NCBI RefSeq assembly: GCF_029168315.1
Contig: NZ_JARGYD010000018.1
Location: 1 to 34,098, forward strand
Direction of reading: 5' to 3'
DNA from: Psychromarinibacter halotolerans
GTDB taxonomy: Bacteria > Pseudomonadota > Alphaproteobacteria > Rhodobacterales > Rhodobacteraceae
DNA length: 34,098 nucleotides
The first letter of the stretch is position 1; each line of letters begins with the position of its first letter. Of the stretch, positions 1-7,506 are shown piece after piece. The notes below the pieces were generated by a model. It was not told the DNA's origin. It saw only the letters and a list, made by a program, of their open reading frames with translations, and ran no database searches. A program made the translations under genes and the position numbers.

Positions 1-2
1 CC

Positions 3-422
3 GCGCGCGGCTATGACAGCCGCCACGTGATCGAGGCGCTGCGCATCCTGTCCACCCGGGCGCAGGTCACCGTGATCGATTTCGAATTCCTCTCCGAGCG
101 GCCCCGCCGGTTCGCGGCCGAGTTCTTCCGGCTGGCCGGTGTCGCGCTGCCCGAGGGGTTCGATTACGTGCAGGGCGGCCGCAACCCGTCGATCCGCCCC
201 GAGGGGATCAAGATCCTGGAGCACGCGAAGGACTTTCTGGAACGCAAAGACTACATGGACCTGCGCAAGTTCGTGCAGGCGCGGTTCCCGAAGACCGGTT
301 TTACCGACGAGGAACAGGGCTTTCTCGACGACTGGGCCGGACGCAGCGCCGCGAACGAGAAGACGCGGCTGGCCGAGCTGGGCAAGTTCGCCCGGCTGAT
401 CCGGGTGCCGCCGAAGACCTGA
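3..422 (+). CDS. C-terminal part of a probable sulfotransferase-like protein (cut by window edge)
   Basis: The reading frame is open from the first bases of the window to a TGA at 420-422, so only about the last 139 residues are present. A GTG at 27 is in frame but lies in mid-domain and is unlikely to be the true start. The visible part contains VTVIDFEFLSERPRRFAAEF followed by FFRLAGV. This resembles the C-terminal section of PAPS-dependent sulfotransferases, where a V-x-xFE-x-L segment precedes a helix ending in FLGV-like residues. The PAPS-binding loop would lie upstream and cannot be seen, so the family call is inference. A second, clearer sulfotransferase at 4773-5498 and the capsule genes around it support a role in decorating a surface polysaccharide. 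It could instead be another glycan-modifying enzyme. Confidence 0.5.
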   Translation, partial: ARGYDSRHVIEALRILSTRAQVTVIDFEFLSERPRRFAAEFFRLAGVALPEGFDYVQGGRNPSIRPEGIKILEHAKDFLERKDYMDLRKFVQARFPKTGFTDEEQGFLDDWAGRSAANEKTRLAELGKFARLIRVPPKT

Positions 423-576
423 GGACCCCGATCCGGGAACAGACCCGCCGCACTGTGGCCCGGCGTTGCCTTGCGAAAGGCAATTCGCCGCCCGGTCCCC
501 CCTGCGGCTTGACAGCACCGCGATTGCCGACCACCCCTTCCGCCGGGGCGGGAAGCAGCGAAAAGGAACAGGCGCC

Positions 577-1902
577 ATGCGTATCGCGATGATCGGAACC
601 GGGTATGTGGGGCTCGTGTCGGGGGTCTGCTTTTCGGACTTCGGCCACGAGGTGATCTGCGTCGACAAGAACCCCGCCAAGATCGAGATGCTCGAACGCG
701 GCGAGGTGCCGATCTACGAGCCCGGCCTTGACGCGCTGATGGTCAAGAACGTCGAAGCGGGGCGGCTGACCTTCACCACCGACCTTGCCAAGGCCGTGGA
801 CGGCGCCGAGGCGGTGTTCATCGCGGTGGGCACCCCGACCCGGCGCGGCGACGGCCATGCCGACCTGACCTACGTGATGGCCGCCGCCGAGGAGATCGCG
901 CAGAACCTCACCGGCTATGCGGTGATCGTCACCAAGTCGACGGTGCCGGTGGGCACCAACCGCAAGGTCAAGCAGGTGATGGCCAAGGCCAACCCCGAGG
1001 CTGATTTCGACGTGGCCTCGAACCCCGAGTTCCTGCGCGAAGGCGCGGCGATCGAGGATTTCATGAAGCCCGACCGCGTCGTGGTCGGCGTGCAGAACGA
1101 ACGCGCCGCCGATGTCATGGCCGAGATCTACCGCCCGCTGTTCCTGCGCGAGTTCCCGATCGTCACCACCGATCTGGAATCGGCCGAGATGATCAAATAC
1201 GCCGCCAACGCCTTCCTTGCGACGAAAATCACCTTCATCAACGAGATCGCCCGCCTGTGCGAGAAGGTCGGCGCCGACATCAAGCAGGTGTCGAAGGGCA
1301 TGGGTCTGGACGGCCGGATCGGCAACAAGTTCCTGCACGCCGGTCCCGGCTATGGCGGGTCGTGCTTTCCCAAGGACACGATGGCGCTGGCCCGCACCGG
1401 GCAGGACTATGCCGCGCCGATGCAGATCGTCGAGACCGTGATCAAGGTCAACGACGAGATCAAGCGGCGGATGATCGACAAGCTGCAGGACCTGCTGGGC
1501 GGGTCGTTCAACGGCAAGACGATCGCGGTGTTCGGGGTGACCTTCAAACCCAACACCGACGACATGCGCGACGCGCCCGCGCTGACCATCGTGCCGGCGC
1601 TGGTGGGCGGCGGCGCGAAGGTGCGCACGGTCGATCCGCAGGGCAAGCGCGAGGGCGAGGCGCTGTTGCCGGGCGTGCAATGGGAGGACGACCCCTACAA
1701 GGCGGCGCGCGGCGCCGACGCGGTGGTGATCCTGACCGAGTGGAACGAGTTCCGCGCGCTTGACCTGAAGCGTCTGGCGAAAAAGATGGAAACCCCGCGC
1801 ATGGCCGACCTGCGCAACGTCTATTCGCTGCGCGACGCGAAACGTGCCGGGTTCGAGGCCTATGTCTCGGTCGGCCGCGACGAGCTGACGCCCGACGCGT
1901 GA
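577..1902 (+). CDS. ugd: UDP-glucose 6-dehydrogenase
   Basis: Oxidises UDP-glucose to UDP-glucuronate with two NAD+, supplying uronic acid for capsule or exopolysaccharide in the cytoplasm. The 441-residue product opens with the Rossmann motif MRIAMIGTGYVGLVSGVCFS, carries STVPVGT around 121-127 and SNPEFLREG around 148-156, and has the catalytic cysteine in GGSCFPKD (Cys263). The C-terminal domain contains FGVTFKPNTDDMRDAP. Length and motif order are normal for the family (RkpK/Ugd type). The ATG at 577 was chosen because the protein motif starts there and an AGGA lies just upstream; in-frame sequence back to 466 has no family resemblance. It is separated by about 150 bp from the preceding partial gene. 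Confidence 0.95.
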   Translation: MRIAMIGTGYVGLVSGVCFSDFGHEVICVDKNPAKIEMLERGEVPIYEPGLDALMVKNVEAGRLTFTTDLAKAVDGAEAVFIAVGTPTRRGDGHADLTYVMAAAEEIAQNLTGYAVIVTKSTVPVGTNRKVKQVMAKANPEADFDVASNPEFLREGAAIEDFMKPDRVVVGVQNERAADVMAEIYRPLFLREFPIVTTDLESAEMIKYAANAFLATKITFINEIARLCEKVGADIKQVSKGMGLDGRIGNKFLHAGPGYGGSCFPKDTMALARTGQDYAAPMQIVETVIKVNDEIKRRMIDKLQDLLGGSFNGKTIAVFGVTFKPNTDDMRDAPALTIVPALVGGGAKVRTVDPQGKREGEALLPGVQWEDDPYKAARGADAVVILTEWNEFRALDLKRLAKKMETPRMADLRNVYSLRDAKRAGFEAYVSVGRDELTPDA

Positions 1903-1934
1903 CGCTGCGACTGATCGGGGACTGATCGGCCCGT

Positions 1935-1955
1935 AACTGGCCTTCCGGGCCGGTT
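1935..1955 (+). terminator. possible weak hairpin after ugd
   Basis: AACTGGCC (1935-1942) can pair with GGCCGGTT (1948-1955) around a five-base loop with one G-T wobble. It lies about 30 bp after the ugd stop codon. There is no T tract after it, so it is at best a weak or Rho-assisted terminator. Confidence 0.25.
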
Positions 1956-2099
1956 GCGGGACGGGATGTCGCGCATTTTAAGCAAATTCATGGCCAGTTT
2001 CATCGGTGCCGGGGAACCGGGGGCCGGATTTGAAACCATCCTTAACGCGTGCCGTGCCAGCCTGCCCGTGGAACCGGGTTCGGCAGGGATATCGGACGC

Positions 2100-4763
2100 T
2101 TGGAACGCATCGCGCTATTGGCAACCGCCCCGGATGGGGGCTTTCCGACCGACCCGGTGGCGGGGCTGGAACTGCGGGCGGCGGGCGGGGGGCTGCTGCT
2201 GCAGGCGCGGACCGCGGGCGACGTGCTGCTGGGCAGCTGGCTGCAGGGCGGCGACGGCGCGGCCGCGGCGGGGCACTCGGCCGACGCGCCGGGCGACGCG
2301 CTGGGGCTGGATGCGCTGCGGGTGACGCTGGACGGGGTCCGCCACACGATCACCGACGACCAGCTGGCGCGGTTGATGCAGACCGGCGCCGCCGTGCTGC
2401 CGCTGGACGGCGGCACCGGGCAGGGCCTGCGGGTGCAGGCCGTGTGGATCGCGTCGAAGAACCTGCTGTTTCTGGAAACGCCCTCGGGCGGGCTGGCGCG
2501 GTTCGGCCTGTCCGACGCGCAGCTGGCGGGGACGGGCACGCTGTCGCTGACCCCCGACGCCAGACGGGACACCGGCCCGCTGGACGACCTGCTGCACGCC
2601 CGGTCGGGCGGGCGCGACTGGCTGATCGGGGCCAGCGCCGCCGCCGACGACGTCATCGTCTGGCGCATCGGCGGCGACGGCGCCCTGACCGAGACGGGCA
2701 GACTGCCGCCGGGGATCGGCGTCGGCGATCCGTCCGCCCTGCAGCTGGTGCGCGCGGACGGGCGCGATTTCCTTGTGGTGGCGGGCGCCGGGTCGGGGTC
2801 GCTCAGCGTGCTGGAGCTTGGCGGCGACGGGTCGCTGACCCTGACCGACCACGTCCTCGACGACCGGGTGCAGACCCGCTTTGCCGGGGCCCGCCTGCTG
2901 GACGCGGTCACGCTGGACGACCGTCCCTATCTGCTGGCGGGCGGCGGCGACGACGGGGTCAGCCTGCTGACCGTGATCCCGGGCGGGCGGCTGGTGCACC
3001 TTGGTTCGGTCGCGGACAGCACCGACACCACGCTGGGCGGGCTGTCGGCGCTGGCGCTGGCGGCGGCGGGCGGCACGCTGCAACTGTTCGCCGCCTCGGA
3101 ACGCGAGCCCGGCGTGACCCAGCTGGCCTTCGATCCGGGACCCGCCGGGGGCGTTCAGGGCGGCAGCCCCGGCGCCGACGTGCTGGCGGGGGGCGCGCGG
3201 AACGACATCCTGTCGGGCGGGGCAGGGGACGACACGCTGAACGGGGCAGGGGGCGACGACATCCTGCTGGACGGCCCCGGCGCCGACCGGCTGCGCGGCG
3301 GTCCCGGCGCCGACCTGTTCGTGCTGACCCCGGACGGCGCCCGCGACACGATCGTCGATTTCGACCCGGCGGCCGACCGGCTGGACCTGTCGGATTTCCC
3401 GATGCTGCGGTCGATCGACCAGCTGGACATCGCCGTCACCGACACCGGCGCGGTGCTGACGTGGCGCGACGAAGAGGTGGTGCTGCACCGCGCCGGCGGC
3501 GGGGCGCTGTCGCGGGCGCAGCTGGCGGCGGCGGGCATCCTCGACCTCGACCGCCCGGCGCGGGGCATCATCACCGACGAACCGCCGCCGCTGATGGGCG
3601 GCACCGGGCCGGACCGCCTGCTGGCGACCAGCGCCGGGCAGGCCCTGTACGGCGAGGCGGGCGACGACATCCTGTCCAGCGTCGGAACCACCGTTCTGGA
3701 CGGCGGCGCGGGCCGCGACCGGGCCGATTATTCCCACGTATCAGTCCCTGTTTACGGCGATCTTGCCCTGCTTGCCGTGACCGTCGGCGCCGACTGGCAC
3801 GACACCCTGTCCTCGATCGAGGATCTGTGGGGCGGGGCGGGCGCCGACACGCTGCTGGGCGACAGCGCCGCGAACCGGCTGAGCGGCGGCGACGGGCACG
3901 ACCTTTTGGACGGGCGCGACGGCGACGACACCCTGTGGGGCGGCCGCGACGACGACACGCTGCGGGGGGACAGGGGCGACGACACGCTGTGGGGCGACCG
4001 GCATCACGACCTGCTGGAGGGCGGGCGCCACCACGACGTGCTTGATGGCGGCAAGGGCGATGACACGCTGGAGGGGGGAAAGGGCGACGACACGCTGGAA
4101 GGCCGCTCGGGCAAGGACCGCCTGATGGGTCGGTCCGGCGTCGACAGTCTGGACGGCGGCAAGCACGACGATTTCGTCGATGGCGGCAAGGGCGACGACA
4201 CCGTGCTGGGGGGCAAGGGCGACGATACCCTTGATGGCGGCAGCGGCCGGGACCTGATGGACGGCGGCAGCGGCCGCGACACCCTGATCGGCGGCAAGCA
4301 CGATGACATCCTGATCGGCGACAAGCACGACGACGTGCTCGACGGCGGCAAGAACCACGACCTGCTGGACGGCGGCCGGCATCACGACGCGCTGGCGGGG
4401 GGCAAGGGCGACGACACCCTGCTGGGCGGCAAGGGCGACGATACCCTCGACGGCGGCAAGGGCGCCGACACGCTGGACGGGGGCCGGGGGCGCGACACGC
4501 TGACCGGCGGCAAGCACGCCGACACCTTCGTGTACCGCGAAGACGGCAGCGCCGACCGGATCACCGATTTCCGCCCCGGCGACGACCGGCTGCTGCTGGA
4601 CCCCGGGCTGTGGAAGGGCACGTTGTCCCCGCGCGAGGTGGTGGACCGCCACGCCACCACCGGCGGCGGCGGGATCACGCTGGACTTCGGCGACGGCGAC
4701 ACCCTGTGGCTGGACGGCGTCACCTCGTTCGGCGCGCTGGCGGGCAGTATCGAGTTTCTGTGA
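2100..4763 (+). CDS. RTX-repeat calcium-binding protein with propeller-like N-terminus and His/Lys-variant repeats
   Basis: A predicted type I-secreted surface or extracellular protein of about 887 residues. The N-terminal third has recurring blade-like segments (WLIGASAAADDVIVWRIG, FLVVAGAGSGSLSVLELG, YLLAGGGDDGVSLLTVI) that suggest a beta-propeller. A first block of ordinary GGxGxDxL nonapeptides follows (about 3160-3330), then a linker, then a long second repeat block (3831-4527). The tail, ending GALAGSIEFL, resembles uncleaved type I secretion signals. In the second block many repeats carry Lys at position 3 and His at position 4 (GGKHDD, GGRHHD, GDKHDD), which is unusual. The start is uncertain: TTG at 2100 has AGGGA ten bases upstream and gives MERIALLATAPDG, whereas GTG at 2049 has no clear ribosome binding site. 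No enzymatic domain is recognised. The gene converges with the next, only 9 bp apart. Confidence 0.8.
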   Translation: MERIALLATAPDGGFPTDPVAGLELRAAGGGLLLQARTAGDVLLGSWLQGGDGAAAAGHSADAPGDALGLDALRVTLDGVRHTITDDQLARLMQTGAAVLPLDGGTGQGLRVQAVWIASKNLLFLETPSGGLARFGLSDAQLAGTGTLSLTPDARRDTGPLDDLLHARSGGRDWLIGASAAADDVIVWRIGGDGALTETGRLPPGIGVGDPSALQLVRADGRDFLVVAGAGSGSLSVLELGGDGSLTLTDHVLDDRVQTRFAGARLLDAVTLDDRPYLLAGGGDDGVSLLTVIPGGRLVHLGSVADSTDTTLGGLSALALAAAGGTLQLFAASEREPGVTQLAFDPGPAGGVQGGSPGADVLAGGARNDILSGGAGDDTLNGAGGDDILLDGPGADRLRGGPGADLFVLTPDGARDTIVDFDPAADRLDLSDFPMLRSIDQLDIAVTDTGAVLTWRDEEVVLHRAGGGALSRAQLAAAGILDLDRPARGIITDEPPPLMGGTGPDRLLATSAGQALYGEAGDDILSSVGTTVLDGGAGRDRADYSHVSVPVYGDLALLAVTVGADWHDTLSSIEDLWGGAGADTLLGDSAANRLSGGDGHDLLDGRDGDDTLWGGRDDDTLRGDRGDDTLWGDRHHDLLEGGRHHDVLDGGKGDDTLEGGKGDDTLEGRSGKDRLMGRSGVDSLDGGKHDDFVDGGKGDDTVLGGKGDDTLDGGSGRDLMDGGSGRDTLIGGKHDDILIGDKHDDVLDGGKNHDLLDGGRHHDALAGGKGDDTLLGGKGDDTLDGGKGADTLDGGRGRDTLTGGKHADTFVYREDGSADRITDFRPGDDRLLLDPGLWKGTLSPREVVDRHATTGGGGITLDFGDGDTLWLDGVTSFGALAGSIEFL
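3831..4527 (+). repeat. long RTX nonapeptide array encoded as 27-bp units
   Basis: Successive 27-bp units inside the RTX gene encode nine-residue repeats of the form GGKGDDTLD, interspersed with GGKHDD, GDRHHD, GGRHHD, GDKHDD and GGKNHD variants. The conserved Asp at position 6 is kept almost everywhere, while the position-4 Gly is replaced by His in seven repeats and Asn in one. Confidence 0.85.
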
Positions 4764-4772
4764 CCCGGCGGA

Positions 4773-5498
4773 TCAGGCCAGCCGGCGCAGCTCGTGCGGG
4801 TAGAAGCGCGTGAAATCGTCGTGGTAGCGGTCGATGATCTTCGCCAGCACCGGGCGCGGCAGGTCGGCGGCGATGTCGGGCTGGGCCCGGATGCGTACGT
4901 TGCGGGGCCACAGCGGCGGGATCCGCCGCCCTAACCGCACCCGCACCTCATAGCGGATGTGGTTCCAGTCGGGGACGATCGTCTCGACCCGGCCGACGAA
5001 ATCCGGCAGCACCCGGCCGTCCAGCGTCAGGATCGAGCTTTGCGACCGGATATGGATGTTGCTGTTGTCATCGACGGTCTCGGCGACCCGGTCGACGAAG
5101 GCGGCGAAATCCATGCCCGGTGTCACCCCCATCTCGCGGAAGCGGGCCGGCAGCGGGCGGTCCGGGCGCCTTTCGAGAACCTTGTTGTTCCATGCCGAGT
5201 ACAGCCGCGACACCGGGTTGCGCACGATGCTGAAACACCACGGCCGGTCGGCCCCGGCCTGCAACAGCGCAAAATCCGCCGCGGTCAGGCAATGCGCGAC
5301 CCCGGGCGGCTGGCCGGTCCAGAACCTGTCCTTGTTGGGCAGAAGATTGGGCTCGGCTTCGGGGGCTTTGAAGCCGAACCGCCGGGCCAGCAGGTACCGG
5401 ACCGAGGAATTCGCGGCCTTCGGCACCCGGCAATAGGCCAGCCCCAGCTGCGGCAGCACCAGATAATGCCGTTCGCGCGCCGGCGCCTGCGATGTCAC
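4773..5498 (-). CDS. sulfotransferase family 2-like protein
   Basis: A predicted PAPS-dependent carbohydrate sulfotransferase of 241 residues. CRVPKAANSSVRYLL (about residues 23-37) matches the 5'-phosphosulfate-binding loop with its Lys and following Ser residues, and CFSIVRNPVSRLYSAWNNK (about 88-106) matches the 3'-phosphate-binding RNP-x-SR-x-xS motif. This is the pattern of the Sulfotransfer_2 family that sulfates glycans. The start is a GTG at 5498, just 3 bp after the stop of the FkbM methyltransferase gene upstream on the same strand, so the two are probably co-transcribed with the kpsM-like gene. Its likely substrate is the polysaccharide made by this cluster; the acceptor sugar cannot be told from sequence. 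No signal peptide is visible, so it would act in the cytoplasm before export. Confidence 0.8.
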   Translation of the reverse strand: MTSQAPARERHYLVLPQLGLAYCRVPKAANSSVRYLLARRFGFKAPEAEPNLLPNKDRFWTGQPPGVAHCLTAADFALLQAGADRPWCFSIVRNPVSRLYSAWNNKVLERRPDRPLPARFREMGVTPGMDFAAFVDRVAETVDDNSNIHIRSQSSILTLDGRVLPDFVGRVETIVPDWNHIRYEVRVRLGRRIPPLWPRNVRIRAQPDIAADLPRPVLAKIIDRYHDDFTRFYPHELRRLA

Positions 5499-5501
5499 CG
5501 G

Positions 5502-6407
5502 TTAGACCGTCAGGATGTCCGACAGCCCTGCCTTGCGGTCGGGATGAACGAACAGGAAGTTGCGGTCCCCCGCGCTGCGGGCCACGTTCGCCTCGTCCGC
5601 GCCGCTGGTCGGCACGGTCTTCTGCTCGTCCTCGAGGATCAGGTGGCATTCATAGCCGAGGTCCTCGAAGATCGCGAAAACCTCGCCCCGGCCCACGTCG
5701 CGGCGCAGGATCTCGCACAGGACGGTGGGCTTGGTGGCGGCCAGCGTCTGCGCCGCGCCGGTCAGCGCCAGCGCCTCGTGGCCCTCGACGTCGATCTTGA
5801 TCAGGTCGACCTTTTCCTTGGCGCACAGCGTGTCGATCATCTCGGTCTGCAGCCACTTCTTGCGCGGCTTGCGGTTGGGCAGCTTCTTGTCCTTCAGCGA
5901 CGCGCCCTTCGACATCATCTGCGGCCCGAGGTTCAGGTTGATCACGCTCCAGCCCGACCGGTCCGACACGCCGACGTTCTGACCCTTGATGATGCCGTTC
6001 ATGCCGTTGGCCTGAATGTTGACCATCAGCCGGGCATAGATGAAGTCGACCGCCTCGAAGGCGCGGATCCGCGCCTGCGGGTTGGCCCGCGCCGCGGCCA
6101 GCGCGAACAGGCCGACATGCGAGCCGATGTCCAGAATGGTCGAGGCCTTGCGGCACAGCTTCATCCACAAATCGAGGCTGTAGGGTTCTTCCTGAAAGCC
6201 GTCGATCCACAGATAGGCCAGCGCGGTCAGGTCGTCGTTGTTGCAAAACAGGCTGATCTGCTCGCCGCCCGGCAGCGGGATGTCGATGAACCCGTGATAG
6301 GGGTACTGCTTGCGATAGCCCTGCAGGTCCGCGAAGTCGGTCAGCCCCACCTTCTCGATCTGGTCAAGCGTTTCGCGGTTCCGCGCCTCGACGGTGTTGA
6401 TTCGCAT
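5502..6407 (-). CDS. FkbM family methyltransferase
   Basis: A predicted S-adenosylmethionine-dependent O-methyltransferase of 301 residues. SAM-binding motif I is visible as ILDIGSHVGLFALAAA, followed by an acidic residue in RAFEAVDF. VDLIKIDVEGHEALALTGA is the hallmark downstream motif of the FkbM family, and the C-terminal half has PTVLCEILRR. Such proteins methylate sugars in polysaccharides or glycolipids, consistent with the surrounding capsule genes. The start at 6407 (MRINTVEARN) was chosen because GGAG lies about 10 bp upstream. In-frame sequence up to 6491 is open but shows no family resemblance. It lies between the kpsM-like gene and a sulfotransferase on the same strand, suggesting a transport-plus-decoration operon. 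Confidence 0.85.
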   Translation of the reverse strand: MRINTVEARNRETLDQIEKVGLTDFADLQGYRKQYPYHGFIDIPLPGGEQISLFCNNDDLTALAYLWIDGFQEEPYSLDLWMKLCRKASTILDIGSHVGLFALAAARANPQARIRAFEAVDFIYARLMVNIQANGMNGIIKGQNVGVSDRSGWSVINLNLGPQMMSKGASLKDKKLPNRKPRKKWLQTEMIDTLCAKEKVDLIKIDVEGHEALALTGAAQTLAATKPTVLCEILRRDVGRGEVFAIFEDLGYECHLILEDEQKTVPTSGADEANVARSAGDRNFLFVHPDRKAGLSDILTV

Positions 6408-6498
6408 GCTGGGAAATCTCCGGTCAGACAGTGGGCCGGATGGCTCTAGCAAGAAGCCCGGCCCTAGTCCATCGACCGGGCCCCGGATCATGGCCGGA

Positions 6499-7341
6499 TC
6501 ACAGGGTCATCAACCGGCGGTGGTATCTGCGCAGCAGAAGCAGGCCGAAGAAGGTGGTCACCAGCCCGATCGAAAGCACATATGAAATCGACACATACGT
6601 GGCCTGGTAATAGGAAAAGAACCCGGTCCGCGACAGGCCGGTGATATGCACCAGCGGATTGTACCAGATCAGGTTGCGGGCGAACTCGGGCAGGTCCTCG
6701 TAGATGTAGATCACCGCCGACACGATCATCAGCGGCCGGGTGACCATGCCCCAGACCGATTTCCAGATCGGGTACATCTCGAACAGCAGGCAATTCAGCG
6801 TGCCCAGCCCGAAGCCAAGGAAGGCGGCCAGCCCGAAGGCGATCAGCACCGGCACCACGTCCAGCAGCAGGCGGATCTCGTGGAACATGATCACGCCGGT
6901 CAGGATCAGGCAACTGACCAGAAGCTGCGTCATCATCGACAGGATCAGCCGCGCCAGCAGCGCGTCCATGTAGGACACCGCCGGATAGACCAGCAGCCCC
7001 CGCGAATAGCGCAGCGCGTTCGAGGTGACCTGCTGGCAGTCGGTGTACATCCGGTACGGCAGGAAGCCGGTGGCGTAGAACAGCACGAAATCGGTGCCCA
7101 GCGACGGGGTGCGGAACAGCAGGCCGAACGCCATCGACAGCACGAAGATCATGCCCAGCGGTTCGAGGATCGCCCAGATATAGCCGCCCGGCGACCGGCC
7201 GTAGGTCGACGCCATTTCGCGCAGGATCAGCGCGGTGATGGTGCGCAGGTTCTGGAAACGGCGCTGCGGCCGCGCCTTCGGAAGCGCGGGCGGCGGGGCG
7301 GGGGGCAGGGTCTGCGCCATAGAGGCGGAGCTGTCTGTCAT
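6499..7341 (-). CDS. kpsM: ABC-2 type capsule polysaccharide exporter permease (KpsM-like)
   Basis: The inner-membrane permease subunit of a polysaccharide ABC exporter, pairing with the ATPase encoded at 9148-9816. The 280-residue product has a Pro/Ala-rich cytoplasmic N-terminus of about 35 residues, then ITALILREMASTYGRSPGGY, the typical KpsM amphipathic entry segment, followed by about six hydrophobic segments. YNPLVHITGLSRTGFF near the C-terminus is a well-conserved ABC-2 permease feature, and the protein ends in a basic tail. The start is uncertain: ATG at 7341 fits, because a perfect TATAAT at 7401-7406 on this strand would leave a leader only if translation begins here and not at the TTG at 7386. 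It is transcribed divergently from the kpsE-kpsT pair. Confidence 0.88.
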   Translation of the reverse strand: MTDSSASMAQTLPPAPPPALPKARPQRRFQNLRTITALILREMASTYGRSPGGYIWAILEPLGMIFVLSMAFGLLFRTPSLGTDFVLFYATGFLPYRMYTDCQQVTSNALRYSRGLLVYPAVSYMDALLARLILSMMTQLLVSCLILTGVIMFHEIRLLLDVVPVLIAFGLAAFLGFGLGTLNCLLFEMYPIWKSVWGMVTRPLMIVSAVIYIYEDLPEFARNLIWYNPLVHITGLSRTGFFSYYQATYVSISYVLSIGLVTTFFGLLLLRRYHRRLMTL

Positions 7342-7400
7342 GCGGATCGCTGGAAACCGGGGCCGGGATGTGCCAAGCATAGGCAAATCGTTGTTCGCGG

Positions 7401-7429
7401 ATTATATTGGGATATTCCGCAGACACCAG
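7401..7429 (-). promoter_or_regulatory. candidate promoter of the kpsM-like gene in the divergent kpsM/kpsE gap
   Basis: On the minus strand a perfect TATAAT hexamer lies at 7401-7406, in a short AT-rich patch of a GC-rich gap (7342-7506). The -35 element at 17-bp spacing (7424-7429) reads CTGGTG and is poor, so an activator may be needed. No equally good promoter was found for kpsE on the plus strand. Confidence 0.4.
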
Positions 7430-7506
7430 TGCCCGCAGTCACTGGCTCCCGGCGCGGCAGCAACGAACCGGGGCGATAGAACAAGAACCGGAGACACCCG
7501 AGCACC

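Noticed and set aside
301..1680. Long minus-strand open frame
   Set aside because: It is antisense to the clear ugd gene and has His/Arg-rich composition typical of shadow frames.
2006..4045. Overlapping plus-strand long frame inside the RTX gene
   Set aside because: Arg/Gly-rich shadow of the RTX frame, with no recognisable domains.
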